Origin: Bordetella genomosp. 9
GTDB lineage: Bacteria; Pseudomonadota; Gammaproteobacteria; Burkholderiales; Burkholderiaceae_B
Reading direction: 5' to 3'
NCBI RefSeq assembly: GCF_002119725.1
Contig: NZ_CP021109.1
Coordinates: 1,364,001-1,428,000 of the forward strand
Length of the DNA: 64,000 nucleotides
Under the pieces are notes generated by a model. It made no database searches. It was not told the origin of the DNA and saw only the letters and a program-made list of their open reading frames with translations. The position numbers and the translations under genes are program-made. Shown one piece after another: positions 41,041 through 50,099 of this stretch (positions within the stretch are counted from its first letter, which is position 1; every line of letters starts with the position of its first letter).

Positions 41041-42210
41041 ATGAAAGTTACGACCACAACCGCGCTGCTGGTGGCGTGCGCGGCTTTCGCCGCCGGCGCG
41101 GCCCGCGCGGACGAAACCCTGAAAATCGGTGCGCTGGTCACGCTTTCCGGACCGGGCGCGTCATGGGGGCAGGGCATGCGCAACGCCGCCGAACTCGCTG
41201 CCGACCAGGTCAATGCGAACGGCGGTCTGGAGGTCGGCGGCAAGAAATACCGCGTCAGCGTGGTGGCCTATGACGACAAGTACCAGGCCAATGAAGCCGT
41301 CACGGTGGCGAACCGCCTAGTGTTCGAAGACAAGGTGCAGTACATCATCGGACCCGTGGGCTCGGCGCCCGTGCTGGCGATCCAGCCGATCACCGAGAAG
41401 AACAAGGTGATCGTGCTGACGCTCGGGTTCACGGCCAAGGCGCTGGGACCGGACAAGGCATATACCTTCCGCCCCAACGTCACCACGGCGGAGGTCGCGC
41501 AGCCGCAGATCGATTGGCTCGTGAAAACGCAGGGAGTCAGCAAGGTGGGGGCGCTGTTTCCCAACGATGAAACGGGACAGCAGATCGCCAGCGATCTGGA
41601 GGCGGCCTACAAGAAGGCGGGCGCAAGCCTGTCGGCGAAGGAGTTTTTCGAGCGCGACCGCGTGGATTTCGTCCCCATGCTGACGCGCATGATGGCGCGC
41701 GGCATCGATGCCATCGAGCTGGACGGCAATTCCCCCGCCACGGCGGGGCTGATCGTCAAGCAGGCGCGGGAGCTGGGCTTTGACGGCAAGATCGTGCGCA
41801 CCGGCGGCCCTGCCACGCAGGAAATCATCAATGTCGCCGGGGCGCAGGCGGCCGAAGGCATGTTCGTGCATACCCCCATCGACCCCAACCTGCCGTCAAC
41901 CAAAGCCTATGCGGAACGGTACGCCGCCAAGTACAAGCAAGCGATGAACGGCTTCAGTCCCGCCTTCTATGACGGCACGCAGCTGCTGTTCGAAGCCATG
42001 CGGCGCGCGGGAACGGTAACCGATACCGCTCGCGTGCGGGACGAGATGGAAAAGTTGTCCGATGTGGACGGTGTGCTGGGCAAATTGAGCTGGACGGGCA
42101 AGGCGATGTACGGCATCGATCACCAGCTGAACGCGCCTTTCTACGTCGCCGAAGTGAAGGCAGGCAAGGAAGTGGTCCGCGCGCGCTGCACCGTGGAAGG
42201 CTGCCGCTGA
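41041..42210 (+). CDS. ABC transporter periplasmic binding protein (branched-chain amino acid type)
   Basis: Secreted binding protein of 389 residues. Signal peptide to GAARA, then DETLKIGALVTLSGPGASWGQGMRNAAELA, the LivJ-type opening. GPVGSAPVLAIQPITEKNKV is the ligand region and the C terminus carries a cysteine pair (ARCTVEGCR). It is preceded by AAGGAGA. It is the binding component of the second complete importer of the window; the ligand is probably the substrate of this catabolic region. Confidence 0.9.
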   Translation: MKVTTTTALLVACAAFAAGAARADETLKIGALVTLSGPGASWGQGMRNAAELAADQVNANGGLEVGGKKYRVSVVAYDDKYQANEAVTVANRLVFEDKVQYIIGPVGSAPVLAIQPITEKNKVIVLTLGFTAKALGPDKAYTFRPNVTTAEVAQPQIDWLVKTQGVSKVGALFPNDETGQQIASDLEAAYKKAGASLSAKEFFERDRVDFVPMLTRMMARGIDAIELDGNSPATAGLIVKQARELGFDGKIVRTGGPATQEIINVAGAQAAEGMFVHTPIDPNLPSTKAYAERYAAKYKQAMNGFSPAFYDGTQLLFEAMRRAGTVTDTARVRDEMEKLSDVDGVLGKLSWTGKAMYGIDHQLNAPFYVAEVKAGKEVVRARCTVEGCR

Positions 42211-42226
42211 CGCGGCGGGAGGCACC

Positions 42227-43093
42227 GTGGACTGGACCTTACTGGCCGGCCAGGCGACGATCAATGGCTTGATCGTCGGGCTGCTTTACCTGTTGATGGC
42301 CGTGGGCTTCACGCTGGTGTTCGGCGTGATGCGCATGGTCAATTTCGCGCACGGCGAGTTCTACATGCTGGGCACGTTCGCCGCGTACTTCCTGATGACC
42401 CACGGCGGCATGAGCTTCCTGCCCACGCTGGCCATCACCTTCGTGCTCGCGGTCGCCGGCGGCGCGGTGGTGGAATGGGGTGTCCTGCGATCCTTCAGGC
42501 GCGATGAACTGAACGGCATGATCGCGACGCTCGGCCTGGCGATGATCCTGCAGAACCTCGCGTTGATGCTGTTCGGCCCCGATCCGCTGTCGATGCCCGC
42601 GATCGCGCGCGGCGCCATGCGCTTCGGCAAAATCGTGGTGCCGGCTTCGCGCGTCTACGTCGTCGGCTTCGCCCTGCTGACGCTGGCTCTGCTCTATGGA
42701 TTCCTGCGTTACTCCAAGCCGGGCCGCGCGTTGCGCGCCGTCGTGGAAGACTTCGAAATCGCATCGGCGCAAGGCATACGCGCACGCATCTACTACCCGC
42801 TGGGCTTCGGCCTGGGCGTCGGTCTGGCCGCCGTGTCGGGCGCCTTGATGGCGCCGTTGTTCTCGGTATCGCCCTTCGTGGGGGCCACGCCGCTGCTCAA
42901 AGCCTTCATCGTCGTCATCCTGGGCGGCCTTGGAAGCCTGCCGGGCGCGGCGGTGGCCGCGCTGGCCCTGGGCCTGACGGAAAGCTATGCCAGCCTGTTC
43001 CTGAGCGGCAGCGCGGCTGACATGCTGATCTTCGTCATCGTTATCGCGATGCTTGTCGTGCGCCCCGCGGGTCTCATTGGACGGGGGAACTAG
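42227..43093 (+). CDS. ABC transporter permease, LivH type
   Basis: Inner-membrane permease of 288 residues starting with GTG (good GGGAGG eight bases upstream). GLIVGLLYLLMAVGFTLVFGVMRMVNFAHGEFYMLGTFAAY is the classic LivH N terminus; the coupling region is RYSKPGRALRAVVEDFEIASAQGI. Standard length, unlike its counterpart at 5.4 kb. The next gene starts directly at its end. Confidence 0.9.
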   Translation: MDWTLLAGQATINGLIVGLLYLLMAVGFTLVFGVMRMVNFAHGEFYMLGTFAAYFLMTHGGMSFLPTLAITFVLAVAGGAVVEWGVLRSFRRDELNGMIATLGLAMILQNLALMLFGPDPLSMPAIARGAMRFGKIVVPASRVYVVGFALLTLALLYGFLRYSKPGRALRAVVEDFEIASAQGIRARIYYPLGFGLGVGLAAVSGALMAPLFSVSPFVGATPLLKAFIVVILGGLGSLPGAAVAALALGLTESYASLFLSGSAADMLIFVIVIAMLVVRPAGLIGRGN

Positions 43094-44080
43094 ATGAAAT
43101 CCACATCTCAAGCGCTGGACGGCGCTTCTTTTGCCCGCACGCTCTCAGGGCGGGGCGCGCCTTGGCTGCTGGGACTGCTCGGCGTCGCCGCCCTGGTGCC
43201 ATGGTTTTGCGGTCCCTTCGTTCTGCACCTGGCGGTGCTGGTGTGCCTGAACGCCGTGGTGGTGTCGGGGCTGGCGCTCATCGCACGCACGGGTCAGCTA
43301 TCGCTGGGGCATGCCGCCTTCGTTGCGATAGGCGCTTATGCGGCCGTGTTGTGCCAGCGTTTGCTGGGGCTGCCCTGGCTGGCGGCCTGCGCGGTGGGCG
43401 TGGGCGCCGCGCTCGTGGCGGCGGCCGCGCTGGGTTGGGTAATCGTGCGGCTGCGCGGCGTCTACTTCGTGCTGGTTACCTTCGCGTTCGGCGAACTCGT
43501 CAGGCTCGCGCTGCTGGACTGGGCGCCGCTGACTGGCGGGGCAAACGGTCTGGCGAACATTCCGGCAGTCCGCATCGCCGGCTTCGCCTTCGACCAGCGC
43601 GCCACCTTCTATGCCCTGGCGTTGGTCGTCGTGGCGGGCTCGATACTGGCGATGCGGGCGGTTTTTCGCCGGCCTATCGGGCAGGCCATCGACGCCGTGG
43701 CGGAGAATCCCCAGCTTGCCGAGTCCACCGGCCTTAGCGTGCGGCGCATCCAGCTGCTCGCTTTCGCCTGCGGCTCCGCGCTGGCGGCGCTGGGCGGGGT
43801 GCTGCAGGCTGGGTATGTAGGATATATCTCGCCGGAGTCCTTCAATACCGGTATCTCCATCGGCTACATCATCATGCTGGTCATCGGCGGACGTGCGTCG
43901 ATCTGGGGCCCGCTGATCGGCGCGATGGTCCTGACGCCCTTGCCGGAGCTGTTTCGCGGCGCCGTGCAGACCCAGCATATTTTCTACGGCGCGGCGCTGA
44001 TTCTGATCCTGAAGTTTTTGCCGCAGGGGCTCGCCGGATTGGGCGGGCTCACGGCGCGCGCGAAGGAGGCCCGGCCATGA
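43094..44080 (+). CDS. ABC transporter permease, LivM type
   Basis: Inner-membrane permease of 328 residues. ALIARTGQLSLGHAAFVAIGAYAAVL is the LivM signature, and RPIGQAIDAVAENPQLAESTGL is the cytoplasmic loop that contacts the ATPases. Here LivM and LivG are separate genes, in contrast to the fusion at 6.5-8.3 kb. It overlaps livG by 4 bases. Confidence 0.9.
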   Translation: MKSTSQALDGASFARTLSGRGAPWLLGLLGVAALVPWFCGPFVLHLAVLVCLNAVVVSGLALIARTGQLSLGHAAFVAIGAYAAVLCQRLLGLPWLAACAVGVGAALVAAAALGWVIVRLRGVYFVLVTFAFGELVRLALLDWAPLTGGANGLANIPAVRIAGFAFDQRATFYALALVVVAGSILAMRAVFRRPIGQAIDAVAENPQLAESTGLSVRRIQLLAFACGSALAALGGVLQAGYVGYISPESFNTGISIGYIIMLVIGGRASIWGPLIGAMVLTPLPELFRGAVQTQHIFYGAALILILKFLPQGLAGLGGLTARAKEARP

Positions 44081-44859
44081 CCGCTCCCTTGCTTGATGTA
44101 CAGGCCGTTTCCCGTACGTTCGGCGGTCTGGCCGCCTTGCGCGATGTGTCGTTCCAGGTGCAACCGGGCGAGATTGTGGGCTTGATCGGGCCCAATGGCG
44201 CTGGCAAGACCACGGCTTTCAACGTCATCAGCGGGACCTTGCCGCCAACCGCGGGCCGTGTCCTGTTCGAGGGCGCCGATCTGAGCGGCGGACCCCCGAG
44301 CCGCGTGGTGGCGGCCGGACTGGCCCGCACCTTTCAATCGACCTCGACCTATCCCTCCGCCACGGTGGCCGACAACGTCGCCCGCGGACTCCTGTCGCGC
44401 CTGCGCGGATCTTCGGTGCGCCTGCTTGCGGGGCGTCGCGACGGCCTTTTGGCGCCGGCGCAGATGCATCAGGAAGTCGATGCGATTCTCGCCATGCTGG
44501 ATCTGCAGCCGTGGCGCGACGCGGCGGCAGGCGCCTTGCCCTACGGGGTGCAGAAGCGGCTGGGTATCGCCATCGCCTTGGCCGCCCGTCCCCGCATGCT
44601 GCTGCTGGACGAGCCCGCCGCGGGACTGAATCACGAGGAATGCAACGAGCTCGGGCGCGTCCTGCGCAAGCTGCACGACGAGCACGGGCTGACTTTGCTT
44701 CTTGTGGAACACCATATGGCCCTCGTCATGTCGCTCTGCCACCGGATCGTGGTGCTGGTCCAGGGAGAGAAGATCGCCGAAGGCAGCCCGCAGGAAATCC
44801 GGCAGCATCCCGCCGTGATCGAAGCCTATTTGGGAGCGCCCGACTATGCCCATGCTTGA
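44077..44859 (+). CDS. ABC transporter ATP-binding protein, LivG type
   Basis: ATPase of 260 residues. Walker A GPNGAGKTT, Q-loop region LARTFQSTSTYPS, signature in the form LPYGVQKRLGIAIALA, Walker [15 protein letters not shown], switch VEHHMALVMSLC. The signature has YGVQK where LSGGQ is usual, a LivG trait. It overlaps livM by 4 and livF by 14 bases. Confidence 0.92.
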   Translation: MTAPLLDVQAVSRTFGGLAALRDVSFQVQPGEIVGLIGPNGAGKTTAFNVISGTLPPTAGRVLFEGADLSGGPPSRVVAAGLARTFQSTSTYPSATVADNVARGLLSRLRGSSVRLLAGRRDGLLAPAQMHQEVDAILAMLDLQPWRDAAAGALPYGVQKRLGIAIALAARPRMLLLDEPAAGLNHEECNELGRVLRKLHDEHGLTLLLVEHHMALVMSLCHRIVVLVQGEKIAEGSPQEIRQHPAVIEAYLGAPDYAHA

Positions 44860-45559
44860 AGTCGATGACCTGACGGTGCGCTACGGCAATCTCGCCGCCG
44901 TTCGCGCGATTTCCTTTGCGGTGGAGGCCGGCCAGATCGTCGCGCTGATCGGCGCGAACGGAGCTGGAAAAAGCTCCACGCTGAAGGCGATCATGGGTCT
45001 GGCGCCGGTGTCGCAGGGCGCCATCCGGATGGATGGCGAGGACGTCGCGCGCCGGCCCTCCTCGGCGCGCGTGTCCAGCGGAGTGGCCTTGTCTCCGGAG
45101 GGCCGCCGGCTGTTCGGCCGCATGACGGTGCTGGACAATCTGTTGACCGGCGCCCACGCGGTGCGCTCGCGCACCGCTACCCGCCGGCGCCTCGACGAAA
45201 TCTACGCATTGTTTCCGCGCGTGCACGAACGGCGTGGGCAGCTCGCGGGATCGCTATCCGGCGGCGAGCAGCAGATGGTGGCCATTGGCCGAGCGCTGAT
45301 GGCGCAGCCGCGGCTGCTGATGCTCGACGAGCCGTCGCTTGGCATCGCGCCGAAGATTGTGGGCGAAATCGCGCAGGCCATTCAGCGGATCAACCAGGAA
45401 ACGGGGATATCGATCGTGCTTGTCGAACAGAACGCGCGGCTGGCATTGCGCCTGGCGCACCAGGCGTATGCCTTGGCCAACGGCGAAATCGTCAGGGCGG
45501 GCGCCGGCGCCGAACTGCTGGCCGACCCTTTCGTGCAGAAAGCCTATCTGGGAGTGTGA
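44846..45559 (+). CDS. ABC transporter ATP-binding protein, LivF type
   Basis: ATPase of 237 residues. Walker [10 protein letters not shown], signature LSGGEQQMVAIGRALMA, Walker [14 protein letters not shown], switch VEQNARLALRLAH. Completes the importer with the four genes before it. The metallo-hydrolase gene follows after three bases, so both are in one transcript. Confidence 0.92.
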   Translation: MPMLEVDDLTVRYGNLAAVRAISFAVEAGQIVALIGANGAGKSSTLKAIMGLAPVSQGAIRMDGEDVARRPSSARVSSGVALSPEGRRLFGRMTVLDNLLTGAHAVRSRTATRRRLDEIYALFPRVHERRGQLAGSLSGGEQQMVAIGRALMAQPRLLMLDEPSLGIAPKIVGEIAQAIQRINQETGISIVLVEQNARLALRLAHQAYALANGEIVRAGAGAELLADPFVQKAYLGV

Positions 45560-45562
45560 AGC

Positions 45563-46369
45563 ATGGCTGGCTCATTGCCCGCGTACGAAGTGTTCGCGCT
45601 GCGCTATGCGCGCATGCCGCGCCAGCGGCGCGACAACTTCCTGGGCGGCGACCCGCACGACGGGTCCATGCCTATGGATTTTTTCGTGTGGCTGATCCGC
45701 GGCGCAGACACCGTGGTTCTGGTCGACACGGGTTTCAACGCGGCGGCTGCCGCGCGCCGCCGCCGGGAGCTGTTGCGCTGTCCCGTTGAAAGCCTTGGGA
45801 CGCTGGGCGTGCGCGCCGAAGACGTCGCTCACGTCATACTGACCCATCTGCACTACGATCACGCGGGCAATCTCGACCGCCTGCCGCGCGCGACGTTCCA
45901 CGTGCAGGACGCGGAAGTCGAATATGCCACCGGCCGCTGCATGTGCCACGGCGCCTTGCGCCACGCCTACGAAGCCGACGACGTGGTGACGCTGGTGCGC
46001 CGCGTCTATGAGGACCGCGTCGTATTCCATGACGGGGATAGCGGCCTGATGCCCGGCATCGGCCTGCTTAAGATCGGCGGCCATACCAAGGGCCTGCAAG
46101 CCGTGCAGGTTCACACGCGGCGCGGGTGGGTCGTTTTGGCATCGGACGCAAGCCATTACTACGAGAACATGGGCGCGGGCCGTCCGTTTCCCATCGTCTA
46201 CAACACGGCGGACATGCTGTCAGGCTATGCCCGGTTGCGGCAGGCCGCCGACAGCGACGATCACATCGTGCCGGGTCACGATCCGCTTGTGCTGGCGCGC
46301 TATCCCGCCATGGCGAACGAACCGGACATCGTGGCGCTGCACGAGCCGCCGAGCCGCCAGCGTCAGTGA
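45563..46369 (+). CDS. Metallo-beta-lactamase-fold hydrolase (AHL-lactonase-like family)
   Basis: A 268-residue MBL-fold protein. The dinuclear zinc motif is ILTHLHYDHAGNL; further ligands are in IGGHTKG and SDASHYYENM, and IVPGHDP ends the core. The family includes N-acyl-homoserine lactonases and 4-pyridoxolactonase, which open lactone rings. No LuxI/LuxR genes are nearby, so a catabolic lactonase in the unit is more likely than quorum quenching. Last gene of the unit that starts at 39675. Confidence 0.87.
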   Translation: MAGSLPAYEVFALRYARMPRQRRDNFLGGDPHDGSMPMDFFVWLIRGADTVVLVDTGFNAAAAARRRRELLRCPVESLGTLGVRAEDVAHVILTHLHYDHAGNLDRLPRATFHVQDAEVEYATGRCMCHGALRHAYEADDVVTLVRRVYEDRVVFHDGDSGLMPGIGLLKIGGHTKGLQAVQVHTRRGWVVLASDASHYYENMGAGRPFPIVYNTADMLSGYARLRQAADSDDHIVPGHDPLVLARYPAMANEPDIVALHEPPSRQRQ

Positions 46370-46417
46370 CGGTTCCGTTTGGAAATCAACATGTCGCCGC
46401 CGCGATGCCCCGCCAAT

Positions 46418-46440
46418 CTTTCCACAGTTGCTGTGGACAA
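46418..46440. other. Inverted pair of DnaA-box-like 9-mers
   Basis: CTTTCCACA (46418-46426) and, on the other strand, TTGTCCACA (46432-46440) each differ by one base from the DnaA-box pattern TTWTNCACA and face each other; the core is TCCACAG-TTG-CTGTGGA. It may simply be a stem-loop in the 234-base intergenic region, which otherwise holds only the terminator at its right end. Confidence 0.3.
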
Positions 46441-46556
46441 CCTTTTGGACATTCGACGGACAAAATAAAAAAAGCCCGTCGCGTCAAAGAGATAGGGTTC
46501 CTGGGTCACGAAACGCGCAGCACGTTCTGGTGCCCCGACTGCCCTATACACGAAAA

Positions 46557-46591
46557 CGCCGCGCCTGGAAACGCGTTTGCCAGGCGCGGCG
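46557..46591 (-). terminator. Terminator of the leftward GST gene
   Basis: A perfect 12-bp stem: CGCCGCGCCTGG (46557-46568) with CCAGGCGCGGCG (46580-46591); the loop holds AAACGCGTTT, itself a palindrome. On the minus strand it is followed by TTTT and lies 12 bases after the GST stop. Confidence 0.75.
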
Positions 46592-46603
46592 CGCGAAAGG
46601 GGA

Positions 46604-47236
46604 TCAGAGCGAATCCAGCTTGACTTCGAAGCCGCGCCGGGTGGCGGGCCGGGCCATCATCGTTTCATACCAGCGCTTGACATTGGGGAAATCCGCCAGG
46701 TCGACCTTGTGGCGCTCGTGACGCCAGGCCCAGCCCACGATGGCGAAATCGGCCACCGATATCGGGCCAGCGACGAACTCGACCTGCGCCAGCCGACGGT
46801 CCAGTACGCCGTAGAGGCGGCGCGTTTCATCCACATAACGCTTGGCGCCATAGCGTTTGTCGTCTTCGTTCTCCAGCCCCAGGAAGTGGTGCGCCTGGCC
46901 GGGCATCGGCCCGAAACCGCCCATTTGCCACATCAGCCACTCCAGCACCGGGATGCGGTCGGCAAGCTTGGCGGGAAGGAACTTGCCAGTTTTTTCTCCC
47001 AGGTACAACAGGATGGCGCCGGACTCGAACACGCTGACGGGTTTGCCTTCCGGCCCGTCGGGATCGACGATCGCCGGAATGCGATTGTTCGGGCTGATGC
47101 GCAGAAACTCCGGCCTGTGCTGTTCGCCATTGCGGATATCGACGGTGCGCACGGTATAGGGCAGCCCCATCTCTTCCAGCGCCACGCTGATCTTGCGGCC
47201 GTTCGGCGTATTCCACGTAAAAAGTTCGATGCTCAT
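46604..47236 (-). CDS. Glutathione S-transferase-like disulfide oxidoreductase (YfcG/YghU-like)
   Basis: A 210-residue nu-class-like GST. The N-domain motif LFTWNTPNGRKISVALEEMGLPY has the TPNG signature of YfcG/YghU proteins, which use two glutathiones and act as disulfide reductases. ISPNNRIPAIVDPDG and VFESGAILLYLGEKTG bind glutathione. The C-domain has VADFAIVGWAWRHE. A single gene with its own terminator; downstream in orientation from the GST at 47474. Confidence 0.9.
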   Translation of the reverse strand: MSIELFTWNTPNGRKISVALEEMGLPYTVRTVDIRNGEQHRPEFLRISPNNRIPAIVDPDGPEGKPVSVFESGAILLYLGEKTGKFLPAKLADRIPVLEWLMWQMGGFGPMPGQAHHFLGLENEDDKRYGAKRYVDETRRLYGVLDRRLAQVEFVAGPISVADFAIVGWAWRHERHKVDLADFPNVKRWYETMMARPATRRGFEVKLDSL

Positions 47237-47318
47237 GATGTCTCGGATACCTTTGAAAAACCCTCGTCGCCCAAAACATAAATGTCCCCCAACCCGGGAC
47301 GCCGCGGATCCGGCTCCG

Positions 47319-47377
47319 CCGGTCCGCCAGCGTCGCCCCCTTGAGGGGGAAGCGCGCCAGCGCTTCGGGGGTGGGCC
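47319..47377 (-). repeat. Intergenic hairpin repeat, copy A
   Basis: One copy of a repeat of about 57 bases, read on the minus strand as CCCACCCCCGAAGCGCT...; it contains two stem-loops, GAAGCG/CGCTTC and CCCCC-TCAA-GGGGG, and ends with GGACCGG. An extra GC-rich tail (to 47296) matches the tails of copies C and F. It lies 3' of the GST gene at 47474-48100. Confidence 0.85.
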
Positions 47378-47392
47378 ACACCCTCGGCTTTG

Positions 47393-47450
47393 CCGGTCCG
47401 CAGGCGCGCCCCCTTGAGGGGGAAGCGCGCCAGCGCTTCGGGGGTGGGCC
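47393..47450 (-). repeat. Intergenic hairpin repeat, copy B
   Basis: Second copy of the pair, 15 bases from copy A and same orientation, starting 23 bases after the stop codon of the GST gene at 47474-48100. Same two stem-loops. Confidence 0.85.
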
Positions 47451-47473
47451 TATTTCTCCCCGGGGTGGGCTGA

Positions 47474-48100
47474 TCAAGTCAAAGCCGGGGCGATGTGGCG
47501 CTGGAAGGCGGGGCGCTGCTGCAAACCGTCGTACCACGATTGCAATGCCGGCGTCTGCGGGCGGGCAATGCCGTCCAGACCGATGAAGCGCCGGCAATAC
47601 GCGCCCAGTACGATGTCGGCGAGCGTGAACCGGTCACCCTCCATGAAACGGCGGCCTTGCAAATGGGCGTCGATCATCAGCCATAGCTTGCCGGCCTCAT
47701 CCGCGAAGGATTGGATGGCGGCCATATCGCGCTGTTCCGGCGGCGTGCGCACCATGCCCCAGAAAACGTGGCGTTCCACGGGCTGCAGCGTGGACAGGAC
47801 CCAATCCATCCAGCGGTCGACCGATGCGCGCAGCTTCGGCTCGTCCGGATAGATGCCGCTGGCGGCGCCATACTGCATTGCCAGATAGCGGATGATGGAG
47901 TTGGATTCCCACAGCACGAAGCCGTCGTCCTCTAGCGTGGGCACCTTGCCGTTGGGGTTCTTCGCCAGATAGTCCGGCTCGTTATTGCGGCCGAAATGCA
48001 GGCCCGCGTCGATACGCTCGTAGGGCAGCGACAGTTCGTCGCAGCACCACAGGACCTTCTGCACGTTGACCGAATTCACACGGCCCCAGATTTTGATCAT
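47474..48100 (-). CDS. Glutathione S-transferase family protein
   Basis: A 208-residue GST. MIKIWGRVNSVNVQKVLWCCDELSLPYERIDAG is the thioredoxin-like N domain with NSVNVQK near the active site; NPNGKVPTLEDDGFVLWESNSIIRYLA contains the glutathione-binding cis-proline and the ESN motif. The C-domain has FTLADIVLGAYC. The start at 48100 follows GGAGGA; an ATG at 48124 would add eight residues. A pair of hairpin repeats follows its stop. Confidence 0.9.
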   Translation of the reverse strand: MIKIWGRVNSVNVQKVLWCCDELSLPYERIDAGLHFGRNNEPDYLAKNPNGKVPTLEDDGFVLWESNSIIRYLAMQYGAASGIYPDEPKLRASVDRWMDWVLSTLQPVERHVFWGMVRTPPEQRDMAAIQSFADEAGKLWLMIDAHLQGRRFMEGDRFTLADIVLGAYCRRFIGLDGIARPQTPALQSWYDGLQQRPAFQRHIAPALT

Positions 48101-48182
48101 GACGGTCTCCTCCTTGTGTCGCATCGGGCCGGTCGCGGCGGCCTGCCATTCTGGTTTTGAAAGCGCCCGGCGTTAACCAGCC

Positions 48183-48575
48183 CTAGTGTCGCACCAGCAG
48201 CAAGGCCCATACGGTGATCATCGCTGCCAGCCCGATCCAGCAGCCCGCCCAGAGACCCATGATGGGCCATTTGATGGCCATCGGCACATGCGCCGGATCG
48301 ACATGCGCCAGGTTGCGGTTGGCTTGGCCGAACAGACCCTTGCGTGCGCGGGGAAACAGCAGGCGCAGGAAGTAGTCCAGAAAAATGCCGGCCTGAATCG
48401 CCCGCGGATATTCGCGGAAGGGGCGATGTTGCAGCAGTGGATGCCGCAGGGTGTCGTTGATGCGGTCCAGCTTGAAGAACCAGATCGCCGCCAGCGAAAT
48501 CGCGGCAACCGCAGCGCAGGCGACGAAGATATTGAACGCCGTGGTCAGCGCGTAGACATAGATGGTTGAATTCAT
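48183..48575 (-). CDS. Membrane protein of unknown function
   Basis: A 130-residue protein with two clear membrane segments (TTAFNIFVACAAVAAISLAAIWFF near the N terminus and GLWAGCWIGLAAMITVWALLL at the C terminus). Between them is a basic cytoplasmic or periplasmic region with RHPLLQHRPFREYPRAIQAGIFLDYFLRLLFP. I do not recognise a family. It lies 53 bases after prpD on the same strand and could be transcribed with prpBCD. Confidence 0.75.
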   Translation of the reverse strand: MNSTIYVYALTTAFNIFVACAAVAAISLAAIWFFKLDRINDTLRHPLLQHRPFREYPRAIQAGIFLDYFLRLLFPRARKGLFGQANRNLAHVDPAHVPMAIKWPIMGLWAGCWIGLAAMITVWALLLVRH

Positions 48576-48628
48576 TGCGTAAGCATAACCGCCGGCGACC
48601 CCGGGCAGGGGCCGCCGGGCAGACGCCG

Positions 48629-50080
48629 TCAGATCACGTACAGGTCCACGTATTCATGGACCGGCATGGCTTCCAGCTTCTTCTGGTCCAGCGATACATC
48701 CAGGATGCGGTTCTGCTGGCGGGCCGGAAATTGCCGCGCAAGATTGGTGCGGAACTTCGCTTCCAGCAACGGGATGCCTTCCTGGCGGCGGCGTTTGTGG
48801 CCGATCGGATATTCGCAAACGACCTCGCCGAGGCGGGTGCCGTCATTGAACTCGATGGTCAGCGCGTTGGCGATGGAGCGCTTGTCCGGATCGTGGTAGT
48901 CGCGCGTGAAGGCGGGATCCTCCACGCACTCGATCTTGTCGCGCAACGCGTCGATACGCGGATCGCTGGCGAAGGCGTCTTCATAGTCGGCCGCCGTCAG
49001 ATGGCCGAAGATCAGCGGAACCGCCACCATGTACTGGATGCAGTGGTCGCGGTCCGCCGGGTTGTTCAGCGGCCCCTTCTTGTCGATGATGCGGATGCAG
49101 GCTTCGTGCGTGCGGATCGTGATCTTCTTGATGTCCTCCACCCGCTTGCCCTGCGCCGCCATTTCGCGGTGCAGCTGCATCGCGCATTCCACCGCCGTCT
49201 GCGAATGGAATTCGGCCGGGTAGGAAATCTTGAACAGCACGTTTTCCATGACGTAGCTGCCGTAGGGGCGCTGGAACTTGAAGGGCTGGCCCTTGAAGGA
49301 CACATCGTAGAAGCCCCAGGTCTTGGCCGTCAGCACCGAGGGATAGCCCATTTCGCCCGTGCGGGCGATCAGGGCCAGGCGCACCGCCCGGCTCGTTGCG
49401 TCGCCCGCCGCCCAGCTCTTGCGGCTGCCTGCATTCGGGGCATGGCGGTATGTGCGCAGGCTCTGGCCATCGACCCAGGCCAGCGAGACGGCGTTGATGA
49501 TTTCCTCGCGGCTCAGGCCGAGCATTTCGGCCACGACTGCAGTCGAGGCTACCTTGACCAGCACGACGTGATCCAGTCCCACCTTGTTGAAGGAGTTTTC
49601 CAGCGCGATGCAGCCCTGTATTTCATGCGCCTTGATCATGGCGGTCAGCACCTTGCGCATGGTCAGCGGGGGCTTGCCGGCGCCCACGGCATTGCGCGAC
49701 AGCCAGTCCGCGGTGGCCAGGATGCCGCCCAGGTTGTCCGATGGGTGGCCCCATTCCGCGGCAAGCCAGGTGTCGTTGAAGTCCAGCCAGCGGATCATCG
49801 CGCCGATGTTGAACGCCGCCTGCACCGGATCGAGCTGGAACTGCGTGCCCGGCACTTTGGCGCCGTTGGGCACGATGGTGCCGGGCACGATGGGTCCGAG
49901 CAGTTTGCGGCAGGCGGGATACTCCAGCGCCTCCAGCCCGCAGCCCAGGGTGTCGATCAGGCAATTGCGCGCGGTCTCATAGGCCAGGTCGCTCTTGATC
50001 TCATAGTTCAGTACATAGTCCGCGATGTCGACCAATACCTGGTCGGGTTCCGGACGGACATTGGAAATATGCGTGGACAT
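48629..50080 (-). CDS. prpD: 2-methylcitrate dehydratase PrpD
   Basis: Cytoplasmic MmgE/PrpD-family enzyme of 483 residues, the size of E. coli PrpD. It dehydrates 2-methylcitrate to 2-methyl-cis-aconitate in propionate breakdown and needs no iron-sulfur cluster. Family segments: [50 protein letters not shown] and [14 protein letters not shown]. It follows prpC after 19 bases. Confidence 0.94.
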   Translation of the reverse strand: MSTHISNVRPEPDQVLVDIADYVLNYEIKSDLAYETARNCLIDTLGCGLEALEYPACRKLLGPIVPGTIVPNGAKVPGTQFQLDPVQAAFNIGAMIRWLDFNDTWLAAEWGHPSDNLGGILATADWLSRNAVGAGKPPLTMRKVLTAMIKAHEIQGCIALENSFNKVGLDHVVLVKVASTAVVAEMLGLSREEIINAVSLAWVDGQSLRTYRHAPNAGSRKSWAAGDATSRAVRLALIARTGEMGYPSVLTAKTWGFYDVSFKGQPFKFQRPYGSYVMENVLFKISYPAEFHSQTAVECAMQLHREMAAQGKRVEDIKKITIRTHEACIRIIDKKGPLNNPADRDHCIQYMVAVPLIFGHLTAADYEDAFASDPRIDALRDKIECVEDPAFTRDYHDPDKRSIANALTIEFNDGTRLGEVVCEYPIGHKRRRQEGIPLLEAKFRTNLARQFPARQQNRILDVSLDQKKLEAMPVHEYVDLYVI

Positions 50081-50099
50081 GTGCGTGCCTTTGCGCGAA

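Noticed and set aside
45563..46369. Quorum-quenching AHL lactonase
   Set aside because: The fold fits, but there is no LuxI/LuxR gene nearby and the gene is the last of a transport and catabolic unit; a lactonase for the imported compound is more likely.
46370..46603. Chromosomal origin at the DnaA-box-like pair
   Set aside because: Only two imperfect boxes, no AT-rich unwinding region and no dnaA, dnaN or parAB genes nearby.
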